From NCBI RefSeq assembly GCF_001858025.1, contig NZ_LZQD01000002.1, forward strand, positions 58,092 through 122,091: a stretch of DNA of 64,000 nt, read 5' to 3'. Of this stretch, positions 28,253 to 37,541 are shown one piece after another; positions within the stretch are counted from its first letter, which is position 1; every line of letters begins with the position of its first letter. The translations under genes were made by a program, and so were the position numbers. The notes beneath the pieces were generated by a model. It made no database searches. It saw only the letters and a program-made list of their open reading frames with translations, and was not told the origin of the DNA. The DNA comes from Trichormus sp. NMC-1 (GTDB lineage: Bacteria; Cyanobacteriota; Cyanobacteriia; Cyanobacteriales; Nostocaceae).

Positions 28253-29065
28253 ATGACTCAACTAGAGGAATTGATTACAGATATTAACCGATTTGAAGCG
28301 ATTATTTCAGAATGGGATGAAAGTCAAAGGTGTGTAGCCGTAGGTTTACAACGGGCTATTGAATCTCTACATAAAGCCGCATTAACTAATTTAATTAAAA
28401 GTCTTAAACAAGAAAATGTATCAGCTTTGCATCAAGCTGTAAATGATGAAATTGTTTATGCAGTTTTGTTATATCATAACTTAGTTAAACCTCCATTATC
28501 AGAACGTATCCAAACAGCATTAGCCGAAGTTCGTCCCAGTTTACAAAATCATCAGGGAGATGTAGAATTAGTCGCCATTAAATTACCAGATATAGTTGAA
28601 GTTAAATTAATTGGTAGTTGTAGTAATTGTGCCACTTCTACCTTAACTTTAACCCAAGGAATAGAACAGACTATTAAAAAACATTGTCCAGAAATTACAA
28701 GAGTAGTTGCGGTTAAGGGTAATTCTCATCCTCCTGCTAATTCTCTCCCTACAGATTCCTATTGGGTGAAAGCAACAACATTAGATAACATAATTGAAAA
28801 TCGCATCTTAGCAGTTAGAGTTGCCAATAATGATGTAATTATGTACAGACAAGGTGATAATATTAGTTGTTATCGAAATAGTTGTTCTCATTTGGGTTTT
28901 CCGTTAGATAAAGGAACTGTAGAAACAGGAATTATTACCTGTTCTGCACATAATTTTCAATATAATTTAAACACAGGTGAATGTTTAACAGTACCGGATA
29001 TTTCCTTACAATCATATCCAGTAAAAGTTAAGGGTGATAACGTTTATGTGCAAGTGCAAAAATAA
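28253..29065 (+). CDS. NifU-like domain / Rieske [2Fe-2S] fusion protein
   Basis: 270 residues. A helical N-terminus (1-85) is followed by a NifU C-terminal-like Fe-S scaffold domain (about 86-155) with GSCSNCATSTLTLTQGIE containing the CxxC pair, then a Rieske domain (about 170-268) with CYRNSCSHLGFP and CSAHNFQYN, giving the C-x-H and C-x2-H ligands. Both domains can carry Fe-S clusters. In Nostoc the corresponding gene lies in the extended hyp operon and is suggested to serve HupS cluster assembly. The 713-bp duplication starts 48 bp after its stop. Confidence 0.88.
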   Translation: MTQLEELITDINRFEAIISEWDESQRCVAVGLQRAIESLHKAALTNLIKSLKQENVSALHQAVNDEIVYAVLLYHNLVKPPLSERIQTALAEVRPSLQNHQGDVELVAIKLPDIVEVKLIGSCSNCATSTLTLTQGIEQTIKKHCPEITRVVAVKGNSHPPANSLPTDSYWVKATTLDNIIENRILAVRVANNDVIMYRQGDNISCYRNSCSHLGFPLDKGTVETGIITCSAHNFQYNLNTGECLTVPDISLQSYPVKVKGDNVYVQVQK

Positions 29066-29113
29066 ACAATATTAGAGGATGTTTGAAAAGTTGCAAATTA
29101 TACTCTAAACCCC

Positions 29114-29826
29114 ATGAAGGCGCAACTGATAGCGTCACCAGTCGCGTCATTAACCTTTCCCCTTGTCCAGTTTTGATTGTTCCTTAGTGATATATTTGGG
29201 CAGGCATCTCGCCTGTCCTATCATCGTAAATTCAAGGGTTTGAGACCTCTAAATCTACACTTAGTCTCAGTTGAGTCGGGTAAGTGTCCCCTACTCCAAC
29301 TGTCTTCAATTTTTAATTTTTAATTTTTGATTTTTAATTTTGAAGAATTCCTCACAAACTTTTAATTGCTATTGATATTGGTAATTTCCCGCTAGGATTT
29401 TCTCAACAAACTGTTTTATAGTGAGAAGAATTGACTTAGGCAATCAAAGGAGTGGTCATAAGATTGCGGGCAAAAATACCTGTTAATTGAAATTTTGGCT
29501 TCTCGTGTTTTATCTCTCTGTCAGGAGAGATAGAAAAGTTTGAGATTGGGGAATCTGTTGAAAAGACTCGAAACTTGCGTAAATCGGCTTAGTTTATAGC
29601 CCCACATTTTTTGTGTGTGGGTGTTGACAAACTTAATTCCCCAACCGGCTAGAGTACGCCAATTATGACCCCTAGTATTACAGATTCAGCAGTCAAGGCA
29701 GCGATCGCAGCTATTGCTTCGGAGTCAGCAACAGCAGCAGAAAAAATCCAAATGCTGATAGAAATGGCGCAAGGCTTTCAGAAAAAGCCAAAAACTGCCC
29801 AAGACCTGCGAAATGCAGTAGGGTTG
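29114..29826. repeat. 713-bp direct duplication, right copy (inserted)
   Basis: Exact copy, as far as read, of 26110-26822. It sits between the NifU/Rieske gene and the NHL gene. It carries a usp 3' stub (29114-29187), the complete operon leader with its hairpin (29511-29532) and a truncated TPR start (29665-29826). No transposase or target-site duplication is visible at the edges. Confidence 0.96.
29665..29826 (+). pseudogene. Truncated duplicate of the TPR gene start
   Basis: The first 54 codons (MTPSITDSAVKAAIAAIAS...RNAVGL) match the intact gene at 26661. Past 29826 the sequence changes and the frame continues with unrelated residues to 30120, overlapping the NHL gene out of frame. If translated it would yield a useless 151-residue chimera. 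It is a by-product of the duplication. Confidence 0.88.
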
Positions 29827-29875
29827 AACTCCCAAAAACTATATCTTCTCTCTGTGCCTCTGCGTGAGATAAATA

Positions 29876-31042
29876 ATGACCTTAATACCCAAAATACCAA
29901 ACCCAACACCCCTTTCCCCTCATGGTGCAGAAGTAATATTAGGAAACACCACCACACCCGAACAAATAGCCATACCTATTGCACCTACCCCTTCAACAAT
30001 GTTCGGTCCCCGTGCAGCTTGTTTATTATCAGAAACAGGAATATTATGGGTAGCAGATACAGGACATCATCGTTTATTAGGTTGGCGAAATTTACCCACA
30101 AAAGATCATCAACCAGCTGATTGGGTAATAGGACAACCAGACTTTTATTCTGAAGGACAAAACGCTAAAGGTACACCAGGAAAATCTACATTTAGTGTTC
30201 CTACAGGTATTTGTAAATGTGGTACAGGTTTAGCCGTTGCCGATGCTTGGAATCATCGCATTTTAATCTGGTATAATGTTCCAGAAGATAGTAATGTTCC
30301 CGCAGATTTAGTATTAGGACAAATTAACTTTATTGATAATGAATCAAATCGAGGAAATCGAGAACCTGCGGCAAATACCCTACATTGGCCTTACGGTATT
30401 TTCTATCATCAAGGTAAGTTATTTGTAGCCGATACCGGAAATCGTCGTTTATTGATTTGGAATCAATTTCCCACCGAAAATGGACAACCTGCGGATATAG
30501 TTTTGGGACAACCAAACATGATATCTCGTAATGAAAACGGGGGTGGTTCTCCTACGGCTTCCAGTATGCGTTGGTGTCATGATATCACCCTTTGGGAAGA
30601 TAATTTAGTTGTTACTGATGCAGGTAATAACCGGGTAATGATTTGGAAAGGAATACCAACAGAAAATAATGCCCCTTGTGAGGTGGTTTTAGGGCAAAAA
30701 AACTTTAATTTGGTGGAATTAAATCAAGGAGTTTATTTTCCTAGTGCCAGTAGTTTAAGTATGCCTTATGGAGTAGATATTTGGCAAGATTGGTTAATAG
30801 TTGCAGATACAGCTAATTCTCGTTTGCTAGGATGGAAGAAACCAGAATCTATATTATTATTACAGGATGCGAATGCTGATGGTGTAGTGGGACAAGATAA
30901 TTTTACCAAGAAAAGCGAAAATCGTAATTTTGGACTACCAACAAGACAAAGTTTAAATTGGTGTTATGGAATTAAAGTTTGTGGAGAAACTGCGGTAATT
31001 GCTGATTCTGGAAATAATCGCGTTTTGATTTGGAAGTTTTGA
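29876..31042 (+). CDS. NHL-repeat beta-propeller protein of the extended hyp operon
   Basis: 388 residues made of repeated blades: GILWVADTGHHRLLGW, GLAVADAWNHRILIW, KLFVADTGNRRLLIW, NLVVTDAGNNRVMIW, WLIVADTANSRLLGW and TAVIADSGNNRVLIW. That gives six NHL blades. PADLVLGQ-type linkers alternate with them. No signal peptide. It probably acts as a protein-binding platform. A homologue sits just before hypF in Nostoc, so a part in hydrogenase maturation is likely but unproven. The ATG lies after a GCGTGAGATAAATA repeat, 50 bp from the right copy of the duplicated leader. Confidence 0.88.
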   Translation: MTLIPKIPNPTPLSPHGAEVILGNTTTPEQIAIPIAPTPSTMFGPRAACLLSETGILWVADTGHHRLLGWRNLPTKDHQPADWVIGQPDFYSEGQNAKGTPGKSTFSVPTGICKCGTGLAVADAWNHRILIWYNVPEDSNVPADLVLGQINFIDNESNRGNREPAANTLHWPYGIFYHQGKLFVADTGNRRLLIWNQFPTENGQPADIVLGQPNMISRNENGGGSPTASSMRWCHDITLWEDNLVVTDAGNNRVMIWKGIPTENNAPCEVVLGQKNFNLVELNQGVYFPSASSLSMPYGVDIWQDWLIVADTANSRLLGWKKPESILLLQDANADGVVGQDNFTKKSENRNFGLPTRQSLNWCYGIKVCGETAVIADSGNNRVLIWKF

Positions 31043-31081
31043 TTATCTCACGCAAAGACGCAAAGGCGCAAAGGAAGAAAG

Positions 31082-33424
31082 ATGCCTATTGAAGAAGTTA
31101 GGGTTTGTGGGACTGTGCAAGGTGTAGGTTTTCGTCCTATTGTGTATCGTTTGGCGAAGGTTTGTGGGTTAAAGGGTGATGTTTGTAATGATGGTGAAGG
31201 TGTTTTAATTCGTGTTTCTGGCAATGAGGAAGAAATTACAGTATTTATAAATAAATTATATCTAGAATGTCCACCTTTGGCAAAAATTAATGAGGTGAAG
31301 AGGAGTCCATATTTTGGGGAATTCGATTTTGATGGCTTTGTGATTTCTCCAAGTGTTAATAGTGTGGTGAAAACCGAAATTTCTGCTGACGCTGCAACTT
31401 GTCCCCAATGTCAAAAGGATATTTTTGATCCTTTTAGTCGTTATTTTCGTTATCCTTTTACTAATTGTACTCATTGTGGTCCCCGGTTGAGTATTATTCG
31501 CGCTATTCCTTACGATAGAAATAACACCAGCATGGTGAATTTTCCGATGTGTAAGGAATGTGAAAAGGAATATAAAAATGTAGAAAATCGCCGTTTTCAC
31601 GCCCAACCTGTTGCTTGTCATGTATGTGGGCCTCGTGCATGGTTAGAACGCGCTGACGGTAAACCAGTCATTTCTGATATGTTCTCAATGTTAGATGATG
31701 TAGATGCTGTTTGTACTTTATTACAAAAAGGTGAAATTGTTGCTATTAAGGGTTTGGGTGGGTTTCATTTAGCTTGTGACGCAACTTTAGAAAATGCAGT
31801 TTTAAAACTGAGAAACCGCAAACAACGTTATCATAAACCTTTGGCTTTAATGGCAAGAGATATTGATATTATTTCTGAATATTGCTATATTAATGATTTA
31901 GAAAAACAATTATTAACAAGTCCTGCTGCACCCATTGTTTTATTAAAAGTAAAAACAGATAAACAATTACCATCTTCTATAGCACCAGGACAAAATACTC
32001 TGGGTTTCATGCTTCCTTATACCCCCTTGCATCATTTAATTCTCAGACGCATGAACCACCCGATAGTCTTAACTAGCGGTAATATTTCTGATGAACCACA
32101 ATGTATAGATAATGAAGATGCAAAAAATAAATTATCAAAAATAGCTGATTATTTTCTTTTACATAACCGTGATATTGTGAACCGACTAGATGATTCAGTT
32201 GTCAGAGTTATCGATAATCAAATACAAACCCTCAGACGTGCTAGGGGATATGCACCAGCACCAATTCCTTTACCACCTGGATTTGAAAAAATACCGCCAA
32301 TTTTAGCAATGGGTAGCGAGTTAAAAAATACCTTTTGCTTATTAAGAGAAGGTAAGGCAATTTTATCACAACATTTAGGAGATTTAGAAAACGCAACAGC
32401 ATTTAACGCTTATCAAGAAACCTTGAATTTATATCTAAACTTATTTGCCCATAAACCCGAAATCATTGCTATTGATAAACATCCAGAATATCTATCATCT
32501 AAACTGGGTAAAGAACTAGCAACAGCTAATCAAATTCCACTTTATCAAATTCAACATCATCATGCCCATATAGCAGCTTGCATGGCAGAAAATCAAATTT
32601 CCTTAAACACAAAACCAGTTTTAGGAATAGCATTTGATGGATTAGGTTATGGTGAAGATGGTCAACTATGGGGCGGAGAATTTATATTAGCAGATTATCA
32701 TGATTTTCAAAGATTAGCGACATTTAAACCTATATCTATGATAGGAGGAGAACAAGCAATTTATCAACCTTGGAGAAATACATACTCTCAATTAATAAAC
32801 GCCTTTACATGGGAAGAAATCAAAAAAAAATATAGTGAATTAGAAATAATCAAACTTTTAGAAAATAAAAATCCCAAATTACTCAACCAAATCATAGAAA
32901 AAGGTATTAATTCACCCTTAACATCATCAGTAGGGAGATTATTTGATGCAGTAGCTGCCGCAATAGGTATTTGTCCAGAGAAATGCAGTTATGAAGGACA
33001 AGCAGCCATAGAAATGGAAGCCCTAGCTGACGTTAACATATTAAACAATGATGAAGAAACTCTAAACTATACCTTTAAATTTGAAAAATCAGATAATATC
33101 TATTATATAGATACATCTTCCACATGGCGACAAATACTCAATGATATAAACCAGCACACCTCCTCATCAGAAATAGCTGCAAAATTTCATAAAAGTTTAG
33201 CTATTGCAGTGGTAACAATGGTTAAACAAATTAGACAAGAACATGAATTTCACCAAGTAGCATTAACAGGGGGAGTATTTCAAAATCGAATTTTATTAAA
33301 ACAGGTAAAAATGGGATTAGAAAAATCAGAAATTAAAGTATTAACTCATAGTATAGTACCTGCAAACGATGGAGGATTATCACTAGGACAAGCTGTTATA
33401 GCTGCTGCTAAATACTTAAAATAA
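31082..33424 (+). CDS. hypF: Carbamoyltransferase HypF
   Basis: 780 residues, full length. It makes the cyanide ligand precursor of the [NiFe] site from carbamoyl phosphate and hands it to HypE. Order: acylphosphatase-like domain (GTVQGVGFRPIVYRLA, residues 9-24), two zinc fingers (CPQCQKD..CTHCGPR and CKECEKE..CHVCGPR, about 105-185), YrdC-like domain (KGLGGFHLACDAT, about 225-245), and the carbamoyltransferase domain with HHHAHIAACMAEN near 495 and TGGVFQN near 727. Second gene after the NHL gene in the operon, 39 bp downstream. Confidence 0.98.
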   Translation: MPIEEVRVCGTVQGVGFRPIVYRLAKVCGLKGDVCNDGEGVLIRVSGNEEEITVFINKLYLECPPLAKINEVKRSPYFGEFDFDGFVISPSVNSVVKTEISADAATCPQCQKDIFDPFSRYFRYPFTNCTHCGPRLSIIRAIPYDRNNTSMVNFPMCKECEKEYKNVENRRFHAQPVACHVCGPRAWLERADGKPVISDMFSMLDDVDAVCTLLQKGEIVAIKGLGGFHLACDATLENAVLKLRNRKQRYHKPLALMARDIDIISEYCYINDLEKQLLTSPAAPIVLLKVKTDKQLPSSIAPGQNTLGFMLPYTPLHHLILRRMNHPIVLTSGNISDEPQCIDNEDAKNKLSKIADYFLLHNRDIVNRLDDSVVRVIDNQIQTLRRARGYAPAPIPLPPGFEKIPPILAMGSELKNTFCLLREGKAILSQHLGDLENATAFNAYQETLNLYLNLFAHKPEIIAIDKHPEYLSSKLGKELATANQIPLYQIQHHHAHIAACMAENQISLNTKPVLGIAFDGLGYGEDGQLWGGEFILADYHDFQRLATFKPISMIGGEQAIYQPWRNTYSQLINAFTWEEIKKKYSELEIIKLLENKNPKLLNQIIEKGINSPLTSSVGRLFDAVAAAIGICPEKCSYEGQAAIEMEALADVNILNNDEETLNYTFKFEKSDNIYYIDTSSTWRQILNDINQHTSSSEIAAKFHKSLAIAVVTMVKQIRQEHEFHQVALTGGVFQNRILLKQVKMGLEKSEIKVLTHSIVPANDGGLSLGQAVIAAAKYLK

Positions 33425-33485
33425 ATAACATAAAAACCTCTGTTGTCTCTGCGTGAGATAAATCTTCAAAAAAAGGAAAAATAAA

Positions 33486-33734
33486 ATGTGCTTAGGAATA
33501 CCCGGACAAATAACAGAAATAACCAACGTAGAACATAAACTAGCAATAGTTAATATTGGAGGAGTAAAACGCCAAGTAAACATAGCTTGTATAGTAGACG
33601 AACAACACCCCCCAGAAGCTTGTATAGGAGACTGGGTATTAGTTCACGTCGGCTTTGCAATGAACCGAATTAACGAACAAGAAGCCGCAGAAACATTACA
33701 ACTATTGCAAGAAATAGCCCAAACTTACACTTAA
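33486..33734 (+). CDS. hypC: Hydrogenase maturation chaperone HypC
   Basis: 82 residues. Begins MCLGIPGQI with the essential Cys2 that, with HypD, carries the Fe(CN)2CO unit to the hydrogenase large subunit. The VGFAMNRINEQEAAETLQLL segment is typical. Cytoplasmic. Between hypF and hypD in the operon, with a GCGTGAGATAAA repeat in the spacer before it. Confidence 0.97.
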   Translation: MCLGIPGQITEITNVEHKLAIVNIGGVKRQVNIACIVDEQHPPEACIGDWVLVHVGFAMNRINEQEAAETLQLLQEIAQTYT

Positions 33735-33785
33735 AATTTCCTTTCTTCCTTTGCGCCTTTGCGCCTTTGCGTGAGAAATAAAAAT

Positions 33786-34937
33786 ATGAAATACGTAGAC
33801 GAATTTCGTAACCCAGAAAAAGCCCAAGCATTACAAAAAGAAATCGAAAAACTCAGCCAAAAAATAGATACACACATCAAAATAATGGAAGTATGCGGAG
33901 GACATACCCATTCAATTTTCAAATACGGAATCGAAGAAATATTACCCGATAACATCGAACTAATTCACGGGCCAGGCTGTCCAGTGTGCGTCATGCCCAA
34001 AGGTAGAATAGATGATGCGATCGCACTTTGCCAAAATCCTAACATAATTTTCACCACATTTGGCGACGCAATGCGCGTACCCGGTTCAAAAACCAGCCTC
34101 TTACAAGCCAAAGCCCAGGGTGCAGATATTCGCATGGTTTACTCACCCTTGGATAGCTTAAAAATAGCCAAAGAAAACCCCAATAAAGAAATAGTATTCT
34201 TCGGTTTAGGCTTTGAAACCACCGCCCCCAGCACAGCATTTACCATACTCCAAGCCGCAGCAGAAAATATAACTAACTTTAGTATGTTTTCTAATCATGT
34301 ATTAGTAATTCCTGCATTACAAGCATTATTAGAAAATCCAGATTTAGAACTGGATGGTTTTGTCGGTCCCGGTCATGTAAGTATGGTCATAGGTACAGAA
34401 ACCTACGAATTTATTGCCCAAAAATATCATAAACCAATAGTTATTTCTGGCTTTGAACCATTAGACATATTCCAATCAATTTGGATGTTGCTAAAACAAA
34501 TAGTCGAAAAACGTTGTCAAGTAGAAAATCAATATAATCGCTTAGTAGAAACAGCCGGAAATCAAAACGCATTAAAAGCCATAAATAAAGTTTTTGCAGT
34601 CCGCGAAAAATTTGCATGGAGAGGTTTAGGAGAAATACCCAATTCCGGTTTTAAAATCCGCGAAGAATACGCCCAATTTGATGCCGAAGCCAAATTTACA
34701 ATTCCTAACTTAACAGTAGCAGATCATAAAGCTTGTCAATGTGGAGAAATTCTTAAAGGAGTCTTAAAACCTTGGCAATGTAAAGTATTTGGAACAGCTT
34801 GCACACCAGAAACACCCATAGGAACTTGTATGGTTTCTTCCGAAGGTGCTTGTGCAGCATATTACAAATATGGGCGACTTTCGACTCTGGGAAAAAGAGA
34901 TAAATCAGGTGTATCTAACGAATCTCTATCAGTCTAA
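33786..34937 (+). CDS. hypD: Hydrogenase maturation protein HypD
   Basis: 383 residues from the ATG at 33786 (MKYVDEFRNPEKAQ). An upstream in-frame start at 33759 falls in a GCGCCTTTGCG repeat and is unlikely. HypD holds a [4Fe-4S] cluster and assembles Fe(CN)2CO with HypC. Conserved cysteines: MEVCGGHTH near residue 35, HGPGCPVCVMP near 65, and the C-terminal CQCGEILKG...CKVFG..C and GTCMVSSEGAC set. Cytoplasmic. Confidence 0.97.
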   Translation: MKYVDEFRNPEKAQALQKEIEKLSQKIDTHIKIMEVCGGHTHSIFKYGIEEILPDNIELIHGPGCPVCVMPKGRIDDAIALCQNPNIIFTTFGDAMRVPGSKTSLLQAKAQGADIRMVYSPLDSLKIAKENPNKEIVFFGLGFETTAPSTAFTILQAAAENITNFSMFSNHVLVIPALQALLENPDLELDGFVGPGHVSMVIGTETYEFIAQKYHKPIVISGFEPLDIFQSIWMLLKQIVEKRCQVENQYNRLVETAGNQNALKAINKVFAVREKFAWRGLGEIPNSGFKIREEYAQFDAEAKFTIPNLTVADHKACQCGEILKGVLKPWQCKVFGTACTPETPIGTCMVSSEGACAAYYKYGRLSTLGKRDKSGVSNESLSV

Positions 34938-34961
34938 ATTCCACAATTTGAGGAAAATTAC

Positions 34962-35189
34962 ATGGCTTATGTAACCGTCAGAATTAGTAAAAATAACTCC
35001 ATAGAAAAAAAACGGAAATTAGTCAAAGCTATGACTGACGCTTTAGTCTCTATTTTAGATACTAAATCTGAATCAATAATTGTTAATATTGAGGAAGTTG
35101 AAAGAGAAGATTGGGCTGTTGGTGGCGTTTTGCATTATGACAAAAATAACAATAAGCGCGAAGATAGAGATGAAAGAAAGAATTGGTAA
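34962..35189 (+). CDS. 4-oxalocrotonate tautomerase-like protein lacking the catalytic proline
   Basis: 75 residues. The fold pattern VTVRISKNNSIEKKRKLVKAMTDALVSILDTKSESIIVNIEEV...NWAVGG is that of 4-OT tautomerases. These enzymes need proline right after the initiator Met, but here residue 2 is alanine (MAYVTV). Known tautomerase chemistry is therefore doubtful. It sits between hypD and hypE, where Nostoc hyp operons also carry a small gene. It ends with a charged tail (NKREDRDERKNW). Function unknown. Confidence 0.8.
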   Translation: MAYVTVRISKNNSIEKKRKLVKAMTDALVSILDTKSESIIVNIEEVEREDWAVGGVLHYDKNNNKREDRDERKNW

Positions 35190-35259
35190 ATAATTTAAAA
35201 TGACAGGCAAAATGCCTGTCAAAAAAATACAATTTTTATACTTATAAAACAATTTAAAA

Positions 35260-36354
35260 ATGACAATTAACTCAAATCAAAATTCCCTCTTTCAAAAAAT
35301 TGAACAAGTCCGTCGTCGTCAGGGAAAAATCCGCGATACCCATATTAATCTCGCACATGGTAGCGGTGGTAAAGCCATGCGTGACTTGATAGATGATATC
35401 TTTGTAAAAACCTTTGATAATCCCATTCTTTCCCAATTAGAAGACCAAGCAACATTTGATTTAGCCAGCCTTTCCCAACATGGAAATAGATTAGCATTTA
35501 CCACAGATTCCTATGTAGTAGATCCCTTATTTTTCCCAGGTTCAGACATAGGAGAACTAGCAATTAACGGCACAATTAACGATTTAGCCGTCAGTGGTGC
35601 AAAACCTTTATATCTTACCTGTAGCGTCATATTAGAAGAAGGTTTACCAGTAGAAACATTACGCCGTGTAGTTTCCAGTATGCAGAAAGCAGCACAAAAA
35701 GCCGGAGTGCAAATAGTCACAGGAGACACAAAAGTTGTGAATCGTGGTTGTGCTGACAAACTATTTATTAACACTGCGGGAATTGGCATAATTCCCCCAA
35801 ATATTGATATTTCACCCCGCAATATTCAACCGGGAGACGTAGTAATTATAAACGGTGAAATTGGAAATCATGGCACAGCAATATTAATTGCTAGAGGAGA
35901 ATTAGCATTAGAAACAGATATAGAAAGTGACTGTCAACCATTACATGAACTAGTAGCCGAAATCATCAAAGTTTGCCCCCAAATTCACGCTATGCGAGAT
36001 GCAACCAGAGGAGGTTTAGCCACAGTATTAAATGAATTTGCCCTCACAGCAAACGTAGGAATACGCATCAATGAAAATGCAATTCCCATTCGAGAAGAAG
36101 TAAATGGAGTATGTGAAATACTCGGTTTAGAACCCTTATATCTAGCCAACGAAGGAAAATTAGTCATAATTGCCCCTCCAGAAAAAGCAGAGATAATTTT
36201 ATCAACAATGCAAAATCATCCAACAGGAAAACAAGCATCTATCATAGGTGAAATTATCCCCACACCACCAGGAATAGTCTTACTAAAAACCGCCTTTGGT
36301 GCAGAAAGAATCATAGATATGCTAGTCGGCGACCAACTCCCAAGAATTTGTTAA
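35260..36354 (+). CDS. hypE: Hydrogenase maturation protein HypE
   Basis: 364 residues, PurM/AIR-synthase-like. It dehydrates the carbamoyl group on its C-terminal cysteine to thiocyanate, the CN source. Seen: INLAHGSGGKAMRDLIDDIF near residue 26, TDSYVVDPLFFPG near 87, GDTKVV near 155, MRDATRGGLATVLNEFA near 247, and the diagnostic C-terminal PRIC. Cytoplasmic; partner of HypF. Fifth hyp-cluster gene on this strand. Confidence 0.98.
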   Translation: MTINSNQNSLFQKIEQVRRRQGKIRDTHINLAHGSGGKAMRDLIDDIFVKTFDNPILSQLEDQATFDLASLSQHGNRLAFTTDSYVVDPLFFPGSDIGELAINGTINDLAVSGAKPLYLTCSVILEEGLPVETLRRVVSSMQKAAQKAGVQIVTGDTKVVNRGCADKLFINTAGIGIIPPNIDISPRNIQPGDVVIINGEIGNHGTAILIARGELALETDIESDCQPLHELVAEIIKVCPQIHAMRDATRGGLATVLNEFALTANVGIRINENAIPIREEVNGVCEILGLEPLYLANEGKLVIIAPPEKAEIILSTMQNHPTGKQASIIGEIIPTPPGIVLLKTAFGAERIIDMLVGDQLPRIC

Positions 36355-36405
36355 ACTCCCTCCTCTCTCTGCGCCTCCGCGTCTCTGCGTGAAATAAAAA
36401 AACCT

Positions 36406-36747
36406 ATGCACGAACTAGGAATTACCCAAAACATCATCGCTATAGTTAGGGAAAACGCCCAAGGGAAAAAAGTCCAAAGAGTATTATTAGAAATTGGTCA
36501 ATTATCAGCTATTATGCCAGATGCGATTAAATTCTGTTTTGATATTTGTGCCAAAGATACAATAGTAGAAGGTGCCTTATTAGAAATATTAGAAATACCA
36601 GGAATGGCTAAATGTCGTCAATGTGGGACAAAATTTTATGTAGAAAAACCTTTTGGTATTTGTGAATGTGGTAGCGTGCAGTTAGATATAATTACTGGTG
36701 AAGAACTAAAAATTAAAGAAATTGAAGTGGAGGATTTATGTGTGTAA
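36406..36747 (+). CDS. hypA: Nickel-insertion protein HypA
   Basis: 113 residues. Begins MHELGITQ, giving the N-terminal MHE nickel site with His2. The zinc site is formed by CRQCGTKF and CECGS (about residues 73-93). It delivers nickel to the hydrogenase large subunit together with HypB. The gene overlaps hypB by 10 bp, indicating coupled translation. A GCGTCTCTGCGTGAAATAAA repeat lies before it. Confidence 0.97.
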   Translation: MHELGITQNIIAIVRENAQGKKVQRVLLEIGQLSAIMPDAIKFCFDICAKDTIVEGALLEILEIPGMAKCRQCGTKFYVEKPFGICECGSVQLDIITGEELKIKEIEVEDLCV

Positions 36748-37541
36748 CTTGCGGTTGTGCTGATGATAATGAAGCTAAAATTACTAACTTAGAACATGAA
36801 CATCATCATACTCATACTTTACCAGATGGGACTGTAATTACCCATACTCATCACCATGAAGAAGCGCCCCAAATTCATGCTAAAATACATAATACAACAA
36901 TATCTTTAGAACAAGAAATTTTAGGAAAAAATAACTTATTAGCTGCCCAAAATCGCGGCTGGTTTAAAGGTCGAAATATCCTGGCTTTAAATTTAATGAG
37001 TTCTCCTGGGGCGGGAAAAACTACATTATTAACTCGCACAATTAATGATTTAAAAGATAAATTAACTATCAGCGTGATTGAAGGTGATCAAGAAACTACT
37101 AATGATGCTGAAAAAATTAAAGCAACAGGCTGTAAAGTTGTGCAAATTAACACAGGTACAGGCTGTCATTTAGACGCATCAATGATAGAAAGAGGTTTAC
37201 AAAAACTTAACCCACCATTAGATTCTGTGGTGATGATTGAAAATGTCGGAAATTTGGTTTGTCCGGCTTTATTTGACTTAGGAGAAGCTGCTAAAGTCGT
37301 AATTTTATCGGTGACGGAAGGAGAAGATAAACCAATTAAATATCCCCATATGTTTCGCGCTAGTGAAATCATGATTCTCACAAAAATTGATTTACTTCCC
37401 TATGTACAATTTGATGTTCAATGCTGCATTGAATATGCAAAACAAGTAAATCCTAAAATGCAGATTTTCCAAGTTTCTGCTACTACTGGTGAAGGGTTAG
37501 AAGATTTGTATAAGTGGTTAAATCAAAAAGTTGCTAATTAA
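36738..37541 (+). CDS. hypB: GTPase HypB, His-rich nickel-binding form
   Basis: 267 residues. Begins MCVTCGC, the high-affinity metal motif, followed by a histidine-rich stretch (HEHHHTHT and HTHHHEE, residues 20-45) able to store nickel. GTPase motifs: SSPGAGKTTLL near residue 88, EGDQETTNDA near 115, and TKID near 217. It supplies nickel, coupled to GTP hydrolysis, via HypA. Last gene of the operon; a terminator lies at 37683. Confidence 0.98.
   Translation: MCVTCGCADDNEAKITNLEHEHHHTHTLPDGTVITHTHHHEEAPQIHAKIHNTTISLEQEILGKNNLLAAQNRGWFKGRNILALNLMSSPGAGKTTLLTRTINDLKDKLTISVIEGDQETTNDAEKIKATGCKVVQINTGTGCHLDASMIERGLQKLNPPLDSVVMIENVGNLVCPALFDLGEAAKVVILSVTEGEDKPIKYPHMFRASEIMILTKIDLLPYVQFDVQCCIEYAKQVNPKMQIFQVSATTGEGLEDLYKWLNQKVAN

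Noticed and set aside
26110-29826. Composite transposon bounded by 713-bp repeats
   Set aside because: The repeats contain only local host sequence (usp end, leader, TPR start), without transposase or inverted ends; a simple segmental duplication explains it.
29665-30120. 151-codon frame starting like the TPR gene
   Set aside because: Only the first 54 codons are TPR sequence; the rest is noncoding and an out-of-frame overlap with the NHL gene.
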